DNA of 64,000 nucleotides from contig NZ_QEWP01000006.1 of the NCBI RefSeq assembly GCF_003121985.1, positions 220,320 through 284,319 on the forward strand. The letters are read 5' to 3'. Shown here piece after piece: positions 28,778-37,575 of this stretch. Every line of letters starts with the position of its first letter. Within the stretch, counting starts at the first letter, position 1. The stretch is from Marinilabilia rubra. Its GTDB lineage: Bacteria; Bacteroidota; Bacteroidia; Bacteroidales; Marinilabiliaceae. The position numbers and the translations under genes are program-made. The notes beneath the pieces are model-generated. The model was not told the DNA's origin, searched no databases, and was given only the letters and a program-made list of their open reading frames with translations.

Positions 28778-29020
28778 AAATTCCCCTGTTCAAAATCTTT
28801 CCCTTCACGAACGGTTGTTCGGATTAAAATGTTTAACCCGGAAAAACAGTCCTGTTATTTCTGTCACTTTTCTACCTACAAAACACACACTGGTAGTGCG
28901 ATCACAAAATACTATTTCATATTTCTCATCCCTTTTTCCATCCTGAATGGTTAAAATTTTGCCTTGCAGAAAGAAAAAATGAAAGCAAAATATTTGAAAC
29001 ACTACTTAGCAAACGCGCTA

Positions 29021-29335
29021 CTAGTCCACAGAACAACGACTGACACAATCTACAATATTGCGCAAACTATCGTGCTTCAAAAAATAGAAAGTGTTTTTTC
29101 CTTCGCGTTGAGAAGCCAATACACCTTTATCCTTTAAAATGCCTAAATGATGTGAAGTCGTTGATTGCTCAATATTCAGCAAATTATGAATCTGTGTCAC
29201 AGTCAGTTTTCTTCCATCTTCGAGATGGCTCAATATAGCAATTCGCATAGGATGAGCTATTGCTTTGAGCATACTTGCTGCCCTATCCAGTTGATTGGCA
29301 TCAAGATCTTTGATTTTCATAGCTTTAACTTCCAT
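29021..29335 (-). CDS. ArsR-family transcriptional regulator
   Basis: 104 residues. A winged helix-turn-helix spans about 20-95: LTVTQIHNLLNIEQSTTSHHLGILKDKG is the recognition region, followed by the wing REGKNTFYFL. It has no classic ArsR metal-binding ELCVCDL site; two cysteines in the last ten residues (CVSRC) might sense redox or metal, but this is conjecture. No regulated partner is adjacent: it is divergent from the polyprenyl synthase gene, with a 289-bp gap. Starts at codons 1 or 6 are both possible. Confidence 0.85.
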   Translation of the reverse strand: MEVKAMKIKDLDANQLDRAASMLKAIAHPMRIAILSHLEDGRKLTVTQIHNLLNIEQSTTSHHLGILKDKGVLASQREGKNTFYFLKHDSLRNIVDCVSRCSVD

Positions 29336-29576
29336 TTTATGTTAATTAAATTCTATTTTTTAAATCCGTATAAAACCTGATATCTCTGAATTTTTACCGG
29401 CAGATAAATTACAACTTAGAACCCAATTTTCTGTATATCTGCCTGTAATGAAATCAATAAGTGCAAAGATAATGAAGATATTTTGATTATTAGATATTTA
29501 AAACTGTAAAATATGCAAATATTTAGATAGGATTGATATTTATCATTGCTTACAACACTATTACGCTGCATTTTGT

Positions 29577-29584
29577 TATTTTTG
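29577..29584 (+). promoter_or_regulatory. Possible -7 box of the polyprenyl synthase gene
   Basis: TATTTTTG fits TAnnTTTG and lies 40 nt before the start codon at 29625, a reasonable distance. A matching -33 box was not seen clearly. Confidence 0.35.
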
Positions 29585-29624
29585 AAAATTCATAGAACGA
29601 AAAGCCAACAGACAAATTTATTAA

Positions 29625-30599
29625 ATGAAGTTATCATCCAAAATAACATCTCCCATAGAGGTGGAAATGAAGCGTTTCGAACCCTATTACAGAAAAAATT
29701 TCGATACCAAAATTCCCCTTCTGAACATCATCACTAATTACCTTGTACGCAGAAAAGGAAAACAAATGCGCCCAATGCTGGTATTTTTATCGGCTAAATT
29801 GTGTGGTGAAGTTGGTGAAGGCACCTACACCGCTGCCGGTTTGATTGAGTTGCTTCACAATGCCACACTGATTCACGATGATGTGGTTGATGAAACCTAT
29901 CAGCGTCGCGGATTTTTTTCCATAAATGCTTTGTGGCGATCAAAAATTGCTGTTTTGGTAGGCGATTATTACCTGGCCATGGGATTGATCCGTTCACTGG
30001 AAGAAGACCAGACCGAGGTTTTGAGGATTGTCTCAAAAGCGGTAAAAGCTATGAGTGAAGGTGAATTGCTTCAAATTGAAAAATCGAGAAAACTGAACAT
30101 CACTGAAGATGTTTATTACGAAATCATCCGCAAAAAGACCGCCACGCTTATTGCTGCTTGTACCGGAGCCGGTGCCTTATCCTCAGGAGCTTCAAAAGAA
30201 ACCATATCAAAAATGCACGATTTTGGTGAAAACCTGGGAATTGCTTTTCAGATTCGCGATGATTTACTTGATTATGAGCGAACCAACATCTCAGGAAAAC
30301 CAACTGGCAACGATCTGAAGGAAAAAAAGATGACACTTCCTTTGATCCATGTTTTGGAACAACAGCCTTCAGTAAAAAAGCGGAAAATATTGAGTACCAT
30401 TCGACGACATCACAAAAATGAGAAAAAAATTGCCCCCATTGTCGAATTTGTTAAAGACAACGGAGGCATTGAGTATGCTCGTACAAAAATGTCTGAATAC
30501 CGTGATAAAGCCCTTGAAATCCTCAATTCATTTCCCGAAAGTGAAGCAAGGGAAGGACTCATTGAGTTGGTCCATTTTACGACTACCAGAAAAGTTTAA
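29625..30599 (+). CDS. Polyprenyl diphosphate synthase
   Basis: 324 residues of the trans-isoprenyl diphosphate synthase family. Both aspartate-rich motifs are intact: LIHDDVVDE (DDxxD, about 86-94) and FQIRDDLLDY (about 208-217); the substrate Lys/Arg segment KGKQMRP is near the start. Residues before the first motif are small (LLHNATL), which suits a long-chain product such as the octaprenyl tail of menaquinone. Chain length cannot be fixed from sequence alone. Its stop overlaps the deoC stop by 3 bp, tail to tail. Confidence 0.93.
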   Translation: MKLSSKITSPIEVEMKRFEPYYRKNFDTKIPLLNIITNYLVRRKGKQMRPMLVFLSAKLCGEVGEGTYTAAGLIELLHNATLIHDDVVDETYQRRGFFSINALWRSKIAVLVGDYYLAMGLIRSLEEDQTEVLRIVSKAVKAMSEGELLQIEKSRKLNITEDVYYEIIRKKTATLIAACTGAGALSSGASKETISKMHDFGENLGIAFQIRDDLLDYERTNISGKPTGNDLKEKKMTLPLIHVLEQQPSVKKRKILSTIRRHHKNEKKIAPIVEFVKDNGGIEYARTKMSEYRDKALEILNSFPESEAREGLIELVHFTTTRKV

Positions 30600-31474
30600 A
30601 AATAAGGCGAAAAAGGTTTTCCCTGTAATTCGGATATATCACTTAACAAATTGTTGACCAACCGGCTGGCACCAATTCTAAAACGTTCAGAAGTCAGCCA
30701 CTCCTCTCCCAATATATCTTTTACTAGTTTAAAATAAATCAGTGCATCTTCGGAAGTACTAATCCCTCCTGCGGGTTTAAATCCAATTACTTTTCCGGTG
30801 GTTTCATGATATGCTTTTATTGCGTGAACCATAACCCATGCGGCTTCGGGTGTAGCCGCAGGACTAATTTTTCCGGTCGATGTTTTGATAAAATCAGCTC
30901 CGGCTTCCATGGCAATAATGGATGCCTCCCAAATATTCTCAATTGAGGTCAAAGCGCCTGTTTCAAGTATTACCTTCAAGTGTGCATCCCCCATTTCTGA
31001 TTTTATGCGCTTTATCTCTTCCATAACAAATTCATGATTGCCTTCCAGAAATTCTCCAACAGAGATAACAATATCAATTTCGTTAGCACCAAAATCCAAT
31101 GCTTTTTTAGTTTCCAATACCTTTAAATCCAGGTAAGTTTGAGACGATGGAAATCCGGCTGAAACCACAGCCCTGTTAACATCTATATTTTTAAGTCTGG
31201 CTTTCAATACACTGGCAAAAACAGGATAGACACATACGGCCCCTACCATGGGCATATCGGGAAAATCCTTTTCAAACGATACCAGCTTATCGCAAAAATC
31301 CTGAACAGAATTAGCACTATCTGTGGAATTTAAGGTGGTAAGGTCGATAAAAGAAAAAATCTTTTTAAGGTTTTCTTCTGTCTTTAATGCTGATAAATCC
31401 CAATTTACAGGACATTCAGGCACCTTTTCAAAGGCCGGTTCATATTTTTCGAGCAATTGTTCCGTCTCTTCCAT
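30596..31474 (-). CDS. deoC: Deoxyribose-phosphate aldolase
   Basis: 292 residues. It splits 2-deoxyribose 5-phosphate into glyceraldehyde 3-phosphate and acetaldehyde. The Schiff-base lysine is in FIKTSTGK, the second active-site lysine in GFKPAGGI, and the substrate Asp in IDLTTLN. It is about 30-70 residues longer than short bacterial DeoC, mostly at the N-terminus, as in many Bacteroidota and eukaryotic homologues. It is last in a tight operon dtd-mazG-like-deoC (gaps of 6 and 1 nt). Together these suit nucleotide salvage and housecleaning. Confidence 0.95.
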   Translation of the reverse strand: MEETEQLLEKYEPAFEKVPECPVNWDLSALKTEENLKKIFSFIDLTTLNSTDSANSVQDFCDKLVSFEKDFPDMPMVGAVCVYPVFASVLKARLKNIDVNRAVVSAGFPSSQTYLDLKVLETKKALDFGANEIDIVISVGEFLEGNHEFVMEEIKRIKSEMGDAHLKVILETGALTSIENIWEASIIAMEAGADFIKTSTGKISPAATPEAAWVMVHAIKAYHETTGKVIGFKPAGGISTSEDALIYFKLVKDILGEEWLTSERFRIGASRLVNNLLSDISELQGKPFSPYF

Positions 31475-31475
31475 T

Positions 31476-31799
31476 TTATTTCAATTTAGGATTGTTTTTA
31501 TGTCTTATGTTATCTCTACGGGTCTTTTTGTCTATGGACTTTTGAAAGGCTTCGGTAAGATCAACCCCTGTCTGGTTGGCCAGACATATCAAAACCCAAA
31601 GAACATCTGCCATCTCCTCTTCTAGATTGGCTACCTCTCCTTCTTTAAAAGACTGATCACCAAACTCCCTGGCCATAACTCGGGCAAGTTCACCAACTTC
31701 CTCCGATAAAACAGCCATATTGGTCAATTCACTAAAATACCGGACGCCATGTTCTTTGATCCAGTTATCAACCATTTGTTGTGCCTTTTTGAGCTCCAT
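31476..31799 (-). CDS. MazG-like nucleotide pyrophosphohydrolase
   Basis: 107 residues of the all-alpha NTP pyrophosphatase group. The metal-binding signature is EEVGELARVMAREFG with EEEMADVLW (E-x2-E ... E-x2-D). These enzymes hydrolyse non-canonical or excess dNTPs to monophosphates. It is the middle gene of the dtd-deoC operon, with a 1-nt gap to deoC and a 6-nt gap from dtd, so translation is probably coupled. Confidence 0.92.
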   Translation of the reverse strand: MELKKAQQMVDNWIKEHGVRYFSELTNMAVLSEEVGELARVMAREFGDQSFKEGEVANLEEEMADVLWVLICLANQTGVDLTEAFQKSIDKKTRRDNIRHKNNPKLK

Positions 31800-31805
31800 G
31801 TTTCG

Positions 31806-32258
31806 TTATTGTTTATTTTTAGAATCAATAATAATGGTTACAGGTCCGTCATTTATCAATTCTACGGCCATTGAAGCACCGAATTCACCTGTAACAACGG
31901 TTTTCCCCAGTGCTGACGTCAATGTATCCGTAAACTGCTTATACAACGGAATTGAAACATCAGGTTTGGCAGCATCAATATAAGAAGGCCGATTGCCTTT
32001 TTTGGTTCTGGCATGTAAGGTAAATTGGCTGACAACCATTATTTCACCATCCACATCAATAACAGAGCGATCCATAACACCATTCTCATCATCAAAAATT
32101 CTGAGATTAACAATTTTTTTAACCAGCCAGGATATATCCTCCTCTCCGTCGGCATTTTCAATGCCCAGTAAAATCATTAACCCATTTCCTATTGAACGTG
32201 TCACTTTTCCATTTATCGTTACAGCTGCCCGGGCAGCTCTTTGTATAACGACTCTCAT
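31806..32258 (-). CDS. dtd: D-aminoacyl-tRNA deacylase
   Basis: 150 residues, full length. It frees tRNAs charged with D-amino acids (and glycine on tRNA-Ala). Both active-site signatures are present: SQFTLHA near residue 78 and NDGPVTI near residue 138, where the Gly-cisPro pair enforces chirality. It is the first gene of the dtd-mazG-like-deoC operon. In many Bacteroidota this operon directly follows uvrC; here lplA, in the opposite orientation, lies between. Confidence 0.95.
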   Translation of the reverse strand: MRVVIQRAARAAVTINGKVTRSIGNGLMILLGIENADGEEDISWLVKKIVNLRIFDDENGVMDRSVIDVDGEIMVVSQFTLHARTKKGNRPSYIDAAKPDVSIPLYKQFTDTLTSALGKTVVTGEFGASMAVELINDGPVTIIIDSKNKQ

Positions 32259-32500
32259 ATAAACATTTTTTGGTTTTTATTCTTTACATTTATCATCAAA
32301 CCGATAAAAATGGCAATTCTTTTACCATTTTAAAAGAACATAGACCATATTACTCTAGTTTAGTAAAAGAAGTAAGCAGTTTTAAAATACTATTTTACTA
32401 TTTTTATTATTTTGTTTTTTAATTCTTTATGACTTTTATTTAAACCTTTGTTTTAACATTTAAACCGCTTAGATTTTCATATTTTTTTCAACATTGTACT

Positions 32501-33472
32501 ATGGACAGGAATACTTTATTTATAACAAGTCAAAATGACAATCCGGCATTCAATCTTGCTGCCGAAGAAGTTTTACTTCGTAATCACACGAAAAACATAA
32601 TTTTTTTTTATATAAATAGTCCATCAGTGATAGTCGGCAAACATCAGAACACACTTTCTGAAATAAATCTTGAATATTTAGAAAAAAATGATATTCCGGT
32701 TTACAGAAGATTATCAGGAGGTGGAACTGTCTATCATGACAAGGGAAATATTAATTACTGTATAATTGAAAATGGAAAACCCGGGCAGCTGGTAGATTTT
32801 GTAAGAGCTACAACACCCGTGGTTGAGGCATTGAAAGATTACGGTGTGGATGCGCGCCATGGGAAAAGAAACGACTTACTTGCCGGTTTCAAGAAAATTT
32901 CCGGAAATGCCTGCCATGTATACAAATCAAGAGCCATGCACCATGGTACATTGCTTTTCAATAGTAACCTGGAGGTATTAACCGAAAGTCTAAAAGCGGA
33001 TGCGATTAAATTCAAAGATAAATCTGTAAAATCAGTCAGAAGTGAGGTAATTAATATTTCGCAGTTAATAAATACAGATCATTCAATTGCCGAGTTTTTG
33101 CAATACATAGGTTCATTTCTCGAAAAAAAATTCAACACTGTTCCTTATGCCTTTTCGAAAGAAGATCTTGAGAAAATAGAAAAACTTAAATCTGAAAAGT
33201 ATAATACCTGGAAATGGAATTATGGGTATAGTCCCGTTTATGAATTCTCTAAACGAATTAAATCAAACAATTACATATTTGCATCCAAACTAAAAGTTCA
33301 AAAGGGAATTATTTCCGAAATCGAAATAAATACCAATCACCCCGAAAAAGATAAGATCAGAAAAATTGCACATTCAATAAGAACAAATCTTCACAACAAA
33401 AAAGTAATTCAGGAAGTATTAAATGAATTTGATGAAGAAATCAAAAAGGGGATTTTGCTGAGTATGTTTTAA
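32501..33472 (+). CDS. lplA: Lipoate-protein ligase A
   Basis: 323 residues. It activates scavenged lipoate with ATP and attaches it to lipoyl domains of 2-oxo-acid dehydrogenases and GcvH. Motifs: RRLSGGGTVYHDKGNINY (lipoate-binding loop), the catalytic-lysine segment KKISGNACHVYKS, and HHGTLLFNSNL; the C-terminal ~80 residues form the accessory domain of bacterial LplA. The gene is AT-rich and plus-strand, set between the minus-strand uvrC and dtd genes, and is followed by dispersed repeat copy A. This placement suggests insertion into an older gene order. Confidence 0.94.
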   Translation: MDRNTLFITSQNDNPAFNLAAEEVLLRNHTKNIIFFYINSPSVIVGKHQNTLSEINLEYLEKNDIPVYRRLSGGGTVYHDKGNINYCIIENGKPGQLVDFVRATTPVVEALKDYGVDARHGKRNDLLAGFKKISGNACHVYKSRAMHHGTLLFNSNLEVLTESLKADAIKFKDKSVKSVRSEVINISQLINTDHSIAEFLQYIGSFLEKKFNTVPYAFSKEDLEKIEKLKSEKYNTWKWNYGYSPVYEFSKRIKSNNYIFASKLKVQKGIISEIEINTNHPEKDKIRKIAHSIRTNLHNKKVIQEVLNEFDEEIKKGILLSMF

Positions 33473-33777
33473 AAAAATAAAATATTAAGAAGGCAGTAGA
33501 AAAAAAAGTCAAAAGTTCAAAATTTAACAAGTCGCCCAATTGAAGTAGTGTTGGAATCCTCATAGAATCGGGCGGTGAAGCATATTTTGTATTTTTTATT
33601 AGCAATTTTTAGAAAATCAAGTGCAAAGAAATCCGATTGTGATGTAAATTAACCTCACACTTAAGTGTTTTTCGATGTGATTTTTAATTTTTTATAGTTG
33701 TTGGAATGTGCATTGTCAGCGCTCCCCAGATACCTAAAAGGGCGTAATGCCCTATTGATATTCACTTTTTTTGAATC
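33473..33777. other. Intergenic region between convergent lplA and uvrC
   Basis: 305 bp without a gene. Most of its right half is dispersed repeat copy A (33592-33726). A weak hairpin AGGGC-GTAAT-GCCCT at 33739-33753, followed on the minus strand by TTTT, may help end uvrC transcripts. Confidence 0.55.
33592..33726. repeat. Dispersed intergenic repeat, copy A
   Basis: About 135 bp that aligns along its length with 54653-54788. Shared blocks in order: a T-rich start with attagc, aatcaagtgcaa-gaaat-cga, aacct, cttaagtgttt, a TA-rich stretch, and the right end agcgctccc. A CACTTAAGTG palindrome lies at its centre. Both copies lie between convergent genes. It has no coding capacity. Confidence 0.65.
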
Positions 33778-35589
33778 TTATTTTTTGAAGAAAGAAACAA
33801 TCTTATCAGCCCTGCTATTTCCTACAACTTGTGCAAGTTCTTCCTTCCCGGCTTTTTCAACGCCCCTGGCAGAACCAAATTTTTCGAGAAGCCTACGAAT
33901 ACTTTCAGGTCCAACTCCCGGAATCTCCTCAAGTTTAGATTTCAGGAATGCCCCACTTCGTTTATTTCGATGAAAGGTAATACCAAAACGGTGGGCTTCA
34001 TTTCTTAGATGCTGGATGAGTTTTAATGATTCAGAGTTTTTATCCAGATATAAAGGCACAGGATCTCCCGGATAAAAAATTTCTTCCAGCCGCTTAGCAA
34101 TACCAATAATGGCAATTTGTTCATCCAATTTTAAATCACGTAAAGCATTTACTGCTGCTCCTAACTGACCTTTTCCCCCATCAATTACGACCAGTTGAGG
34201 CAGCGACTCCCCTTCATTTTGTAAACGGTTGTAACGGCGGTAAACCACTTCTTCCATGGAAGCATAATCATTGGGTCCCTCTACCGTTTTAATATTAAAA
34301 TGACGATAATCTTTTTTAGATGGTTTACCATTCTTAAATACTACGCAAGCCGCCACCGGATGATGACCCTGTATATTGGAATTATCGAAGCACTCAATAT
34401 GTACAGGCAATTTATTCAATCTTAAATCTTTCTTTGTTGTTTCAAGCAAGCGAACCTCTTTAGGCGTTTTGGTCTGATTAGCCTGCTGCTTGAGTTTCTC
34501 AAGTCGGTAATACTTCACATTTCTCTCCGATAATTCAAGGAGTTTTTTCTTATCCCCGATTTTAGGAATCAAATATTTAGCACCCTCAAACTCAACATCA
34601 GGTTTAAAAGGAACAAGAATTTCAGATGCATTACTGTGTAATCTTTCACGAATATCCGCAATAGCCATGGGTAAAAGAGTAGCGACGTCCTCATCCATTT
34701 TCTTTTTATACTCGATGGTATGCGCCTGAATTATGGCACCATTAACCACTTTGAGGAAATTCACAAAGGCATTTTTCTCATCATCAATTATAGAAAACAC
34801 ATCTACATTATTGATTTTAGGATTTACAATTGTGGATTTGCTTTTATAGCCTTCAAGAATTTCAAGCTTCCTTTTTATGGTTTCAGCTTCTTCAAATTTA
34901 TACTCAGCAGCCAGTTTCATCATGCTTTCTTTCATATATTTCAAAACCGATGAAACATTACCTTTAAGAATGTTTTTGATTTCATAAATGTATTCTTGAT
35001 ACTCTTCCTCCGCTTGCAACCCTTCACAAGGTCCCTTACAGTTTCCTAAATGATATTCAAGACAGACTTTAAACTTTCCTCTCGAAATATTTTCTTCTGT
35101 GAGTGCATGGCGACAGGTACGTAAAGGATACAACTGACGAAACATATCGATAAGTGTCTTTACCATTAAAGCACTTGTATAAGGTCCAAAATAGTCGCTT
35201 CCGTCTTTAATAATTTGCCGTGTTGAAAAAACCCGGGGAAAGGGTTCGTTTTTCACCACAATCCACGGGAAACTTTTATCATCCTTAAGCAGTACATTGT
35301 ACCTGGGCTGATATTTTTTAATGAGATTATTTTCTAAAAGAAGCGCATCCTGTTCAGAATTAACAACGATATGTTTGATATCTCTTATTTTTCGAACCAG
35401 AATTCGGGTTTTTGCATTGTCTGGTTCTTTATAGAAATAGGATGAAACTCTTTTTTTCAGATTCTTGGCTTTGCCTACATAAATTATTTTTCCGGAATCA
35501 TCGAAGTATTGATAAACTCCGGGGCTATCGGGTAAAACCCTTATTAATTCTTTTAAGTAAGATTCCTGTTTGCGCTCTTGGTTGTCCAT
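33778..35589 (-). CDS. uvrC: Excinuclease ABC subunit C
   Basis: 603 residues. It makes both incisions in nucleotide excision repair. Domains: GIY-YIG nuclease (about 15-100; PGVYQYF ... IIYVGKAKNLKKRV), a cysteine-containing region, the UVR motif near 200-235, the RNase H-like C-terminal nuclease (from about 370; ECFDNSNIQG) and tandem helix-hairpin-helix (IPGVGPESIRRLLEKFG). Length is normal. It lies 5 nt downstream of ade and is likely co-transcribed with it. Confidence 0.96.
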   Translation of the reverse strand: MDNQERKQESYLKELIRVLPDSPGVYQYFDDSGKIIYVGKAKNLKKRVSSYFYKEPDNAKTRILVRKIRDIKHIVVNSEQDALLLENNLIKKYQPRYNVLLKDDKSFPWIVVKNEPFPRVFSTRQIIKDGSDYFGPYTSALMVKTLIDMFRQLYPLRTCRHALTEENISRGKFKVCLEYHLGNCKGPCEGLQAEEEYQEYIYEIKNILKGNVSSVLKYMKESMMKLAAEYKFEEAETIKRKLEILEGYKSKSTIVNPKINNVDVFSIIDDEKNAFVNFLKVVNGAIIQAHTIEYKKKMDEDVATLLPMAIADIRERLHSNASEILVPFKPDVEFEGAKYLIPKIGDKKKLLELSERNVKYYRLEKLKQQANQTKTPKEVRLLETTKKDLRLNKLPVHIECFDNSNIQGHHPVAACVVFKNGKPSKKDYRHFNIKTVEGPNDYASMEEVVYRRYNRLQNEGESLPQLVVIDGGKGQLGAAVNALRDLKLDEQIAIIGIAKRLEEIFYPGDPVPLYLDKNSESLKLIQHLRNEAHRFGITFHRNKRSGAFLKSKLEEIPGVGPESIRRLLEKFGSARGVEKAGKEELAQVVGNSRADKIVSFFKK

Positions 35590-35594
35590 TTACA

Positions 35595-37226
35595 CTATTC
35601 AAAAATTGAAATAAACTCAAATTTTTCACCATCAAAAAGCCCCTTATCTCCCAGTTTTAATTTTGGAATAACTAACAATGACATAAATGAAAGGGTCATA
35701 AAAGGAGCTTTCAGTTTTGCACCAAATCCTTTTGCTTTTTCTTCAAGATGGGAATATAGTTTTGCTACTTCCTCCCCTTCTTTATCGCTCATTAATCCGG
35801 CTACAGGCAAAGGTAATATTTCCTTATACTCCTGATTTGTTACAGCCAGCCCACCTTTGTTTTCCATGACGACATTAATGGCATTAACTAAATCCTCATC
35901 ATTGGTTCCTATAGCTACTACATTATGGCTATCGTGAGCAACAGAGGACGCAATGGCTCCTTTTTTCAATCCAAAGCCATTAATAAAACCAACAGATACA
36001 GGTTTATTTTGATAGCGATCTATCACCACTAATTTCAAAATATCATTTTCAGTATTGTACGTCAGATAATTTTGGTCAGAAACATCAATTTGAAAAGAAT
36101 CGGTTACCAGTTCTCCTTCGAAACATTTTATAATGGTTGCTTTTTGGGCACCTTCAGGAACCCGAACAAGAAGGTCATTTTTTACAATAAAGTGTGGCAG
36201 GAACTGATTAGCACTATATACAGAAACCCTTTCAAATAAAAGTCCCTGGTCTCTATGGTAAACTTTTTTACCGTTAATGTAAGATTCCAGCACATTAAAA
36301 TCAGCAGGATTATCAATCACTATAAAATCGGCAGGATCACTTTTTCGGAGCAAACCTACAGGTAAATTATAATGCCTTACAGGGATAAGAGAAGCAGCCT
36401 GAAGCAATTTGAAGAGATCAATTCCCTTTTTTAATCCCAACTTAATAAGCTTATCAATATGTCCTGAATGAATTAATTCATCAGGATGACTATCATCTGT
36501 ACAAAGCATCAATTGATCAGGATGCATGTCAAAAAGATCAGTTAATGCATTGAAGTTTTTTGCGGCACTTCCCTCTCTTATTTGAATTTTAATTCGATTG
36601 CTGATCTTTTCCAGAGCTTCATCCAGTTCAAAACATTCGTGATCGGTCGAAACACCTGCTGCTGCATATTTTTCCAATCCCTTACCTTTTAACCCTGGTG
36701 CATGTCCGTCAATGGGTAAATTCCTTTTTTTTGCAGCATCAAGTTTTGCCAAAACTTCTTTGTCTCCATTAATAACTCCTGGAAAATTCATCATTTCACT
36801 GAGAAAAAACACATCCTCTTTGTCCAATAAACTTTCAATTTTTCCGGAGTCTATTTCGGCTCCTGAAGATTCAAGAGGCGTAGCAGGTACACAAGAAGGA
36901 GCCCCAAAGAAGCACTTTAGGGGTGTGTTTTTAGATTCCTCAATCATATACTCAACACCTTTAACACCTAAAACATTTCCTATCTCATGAGGATCGGTTA
37001 CCACCCCTATTGTTCCACGTGGAACAACCAAACGTGAAAAATTAGACGGAACCAGCATACTACTCTCTATATGAACGTGCGAATCAATTAATCCTGGTAA
37101 AATGTAATGATTAAAGACTTTATTTATTTTTTCAATACGATCAATCCCATTTTGAGAGAAATAAATAATACCGGGAAAAATCTCTTCCTTGTGAATATCT
37201 ATGATATTCCCTTCTATCTTTTCCAT
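35595..37226 (-). CDS. ade: Adenine deaminase
   Basis: 543 residues of the amidohydrolase superfamily. It deaminates adenine to hypoxanthine for purine salvage. Metal-binding motif LIDSHVHIESSML near residue 48, the conserved VVPRGT and DPHEIGNV stretch at about 67-83, and GHAPGLKGKGLEKY. The C-terminal half (from about 370) carries the Ade-specific domain with HDSHNVVAIGTND. One 16-bp parS match (37011-37026) falls exactly on the VPRGT codons. It leads the ade-uvrC pair. Confidence 0.94.
   Translation of the reverse strand: MEKIEGNIIDIHKEEIFPGIIYFSQNGIDRIEKINKVFNHYILPGLIDSHVHIESSMLVPSNFSRLVVPRGTIGVVTDPHEIGNVLGVKGVEYMIEESKNTPLKCFFGAPSCVPATPLESSGAEIDSGKIESLLDKEDVFFLSEMMNFPGVINGDKEVLAKLDAAKKRNLPIDGHAPGLKGKGLEKYAAAGVSTDHECFELDEALEKISNRIKIQIREGSAAKNFNALTDLFDMHPDQLMLCTDDSHPDELIHSGHIDKLIKLGLKKGIDLFKLLQAASLIPVRHYNLPVGLLRKSDPADFIVIDNPADFNVLESYINGKKVYHRDQGLLFERVSVYSANQFLPHFIVKNDLLVRVPEGAQKATIIKCFEGELVTDSFQIDVSDQNYLTYNTENDILKLVVIDRYQNKPVSVGFINGFGLKKGAIASSVAHDSHNVVAIGTNDEDLVNAINVVMENKGGLAVTNQEYKEILPLPVAGLMSDKEGEEVAKLYSHLEEKAKGFGAKLKAPFMTLSFMSLLVIPKLKLGDKGLFDGEKFEFISIFE
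37011..37026. other. parS: parS-like ParB-binding site 1, inside ade
   Basis: TGTTCCACGTGGAACA is a perfect palindrome and an exact match to the consensus TGTTnCACGTGnAACA. It lies within the ade coding sequence, over the codons for V-P-R-G-T. B. subtilis parS sites also occur inside genes. The match is seen; ParB binding is inferred. Confidence 0.75.
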
Positions 37227-37575
37227 AGGATATAAAATGAATTAATGGTTCAATTCTTATTACTGCTATTCATACGAACTGTTATTAGAGGCATCATCTC
37301 TAATAATCATTAGACATATATTGCGGGAGAAAGTTAATTACGATGGCGCATCCATAAAATATAACGTCACTTTAACGGTTAGGTTGAAACTGCTTTTAAA
37401 GATGACTTATTAAATAATGAACCGGATGCTTAAATTTGACAAGTGCATAATATATTAAAAAAGGGCTTAAAAAGCATTTTAACTAAAAAAACTCAAAATC
37501 TCCACAGGATTCCAAATAGGTTATAAATGCTTTATAAAACCCCTCAAATTTATCGTATATGTTCCACGTGGAACA
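37227..37575. other. Intergenic region between mnmG and ade
   Basis: 349 bp, AT-rich. It holds a perfect 9-bp hairpin TTATTAGAG-GCATCAT-CTCTAATAA (37282-37306) without a T-run, and a parS-like site at the mnmG end. No coding frame is credible. The hairpin could be part of the ade leader or a weak terminator of mnmG. Confidence 0.5.
37560..37575. other. parS: parS-like ParB-binding site 2, abutting the mnmG stop
   Basis: TGTTCCACGTGGAACA, identical to site 1, directly at the 3' end of mnmG and 534 bp from the copy in ade. Exact match to the ParB-binding consensus. Confidence 0.8.

Noticed and set aside
28805..29002. 65-codon minus-strand frame between queD and the ArsR gene
   Set aside because: No recognisable similarity, poor start context, and an odd aromatic-rich N-terminus; I cannot support it as a gene.
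28778..29020. preQ1 riboswitch ahead of queD
   Set aside because: The compact pseudoknot pattern with a C-rich loop and an A-rich tail was not found on the minus strand.
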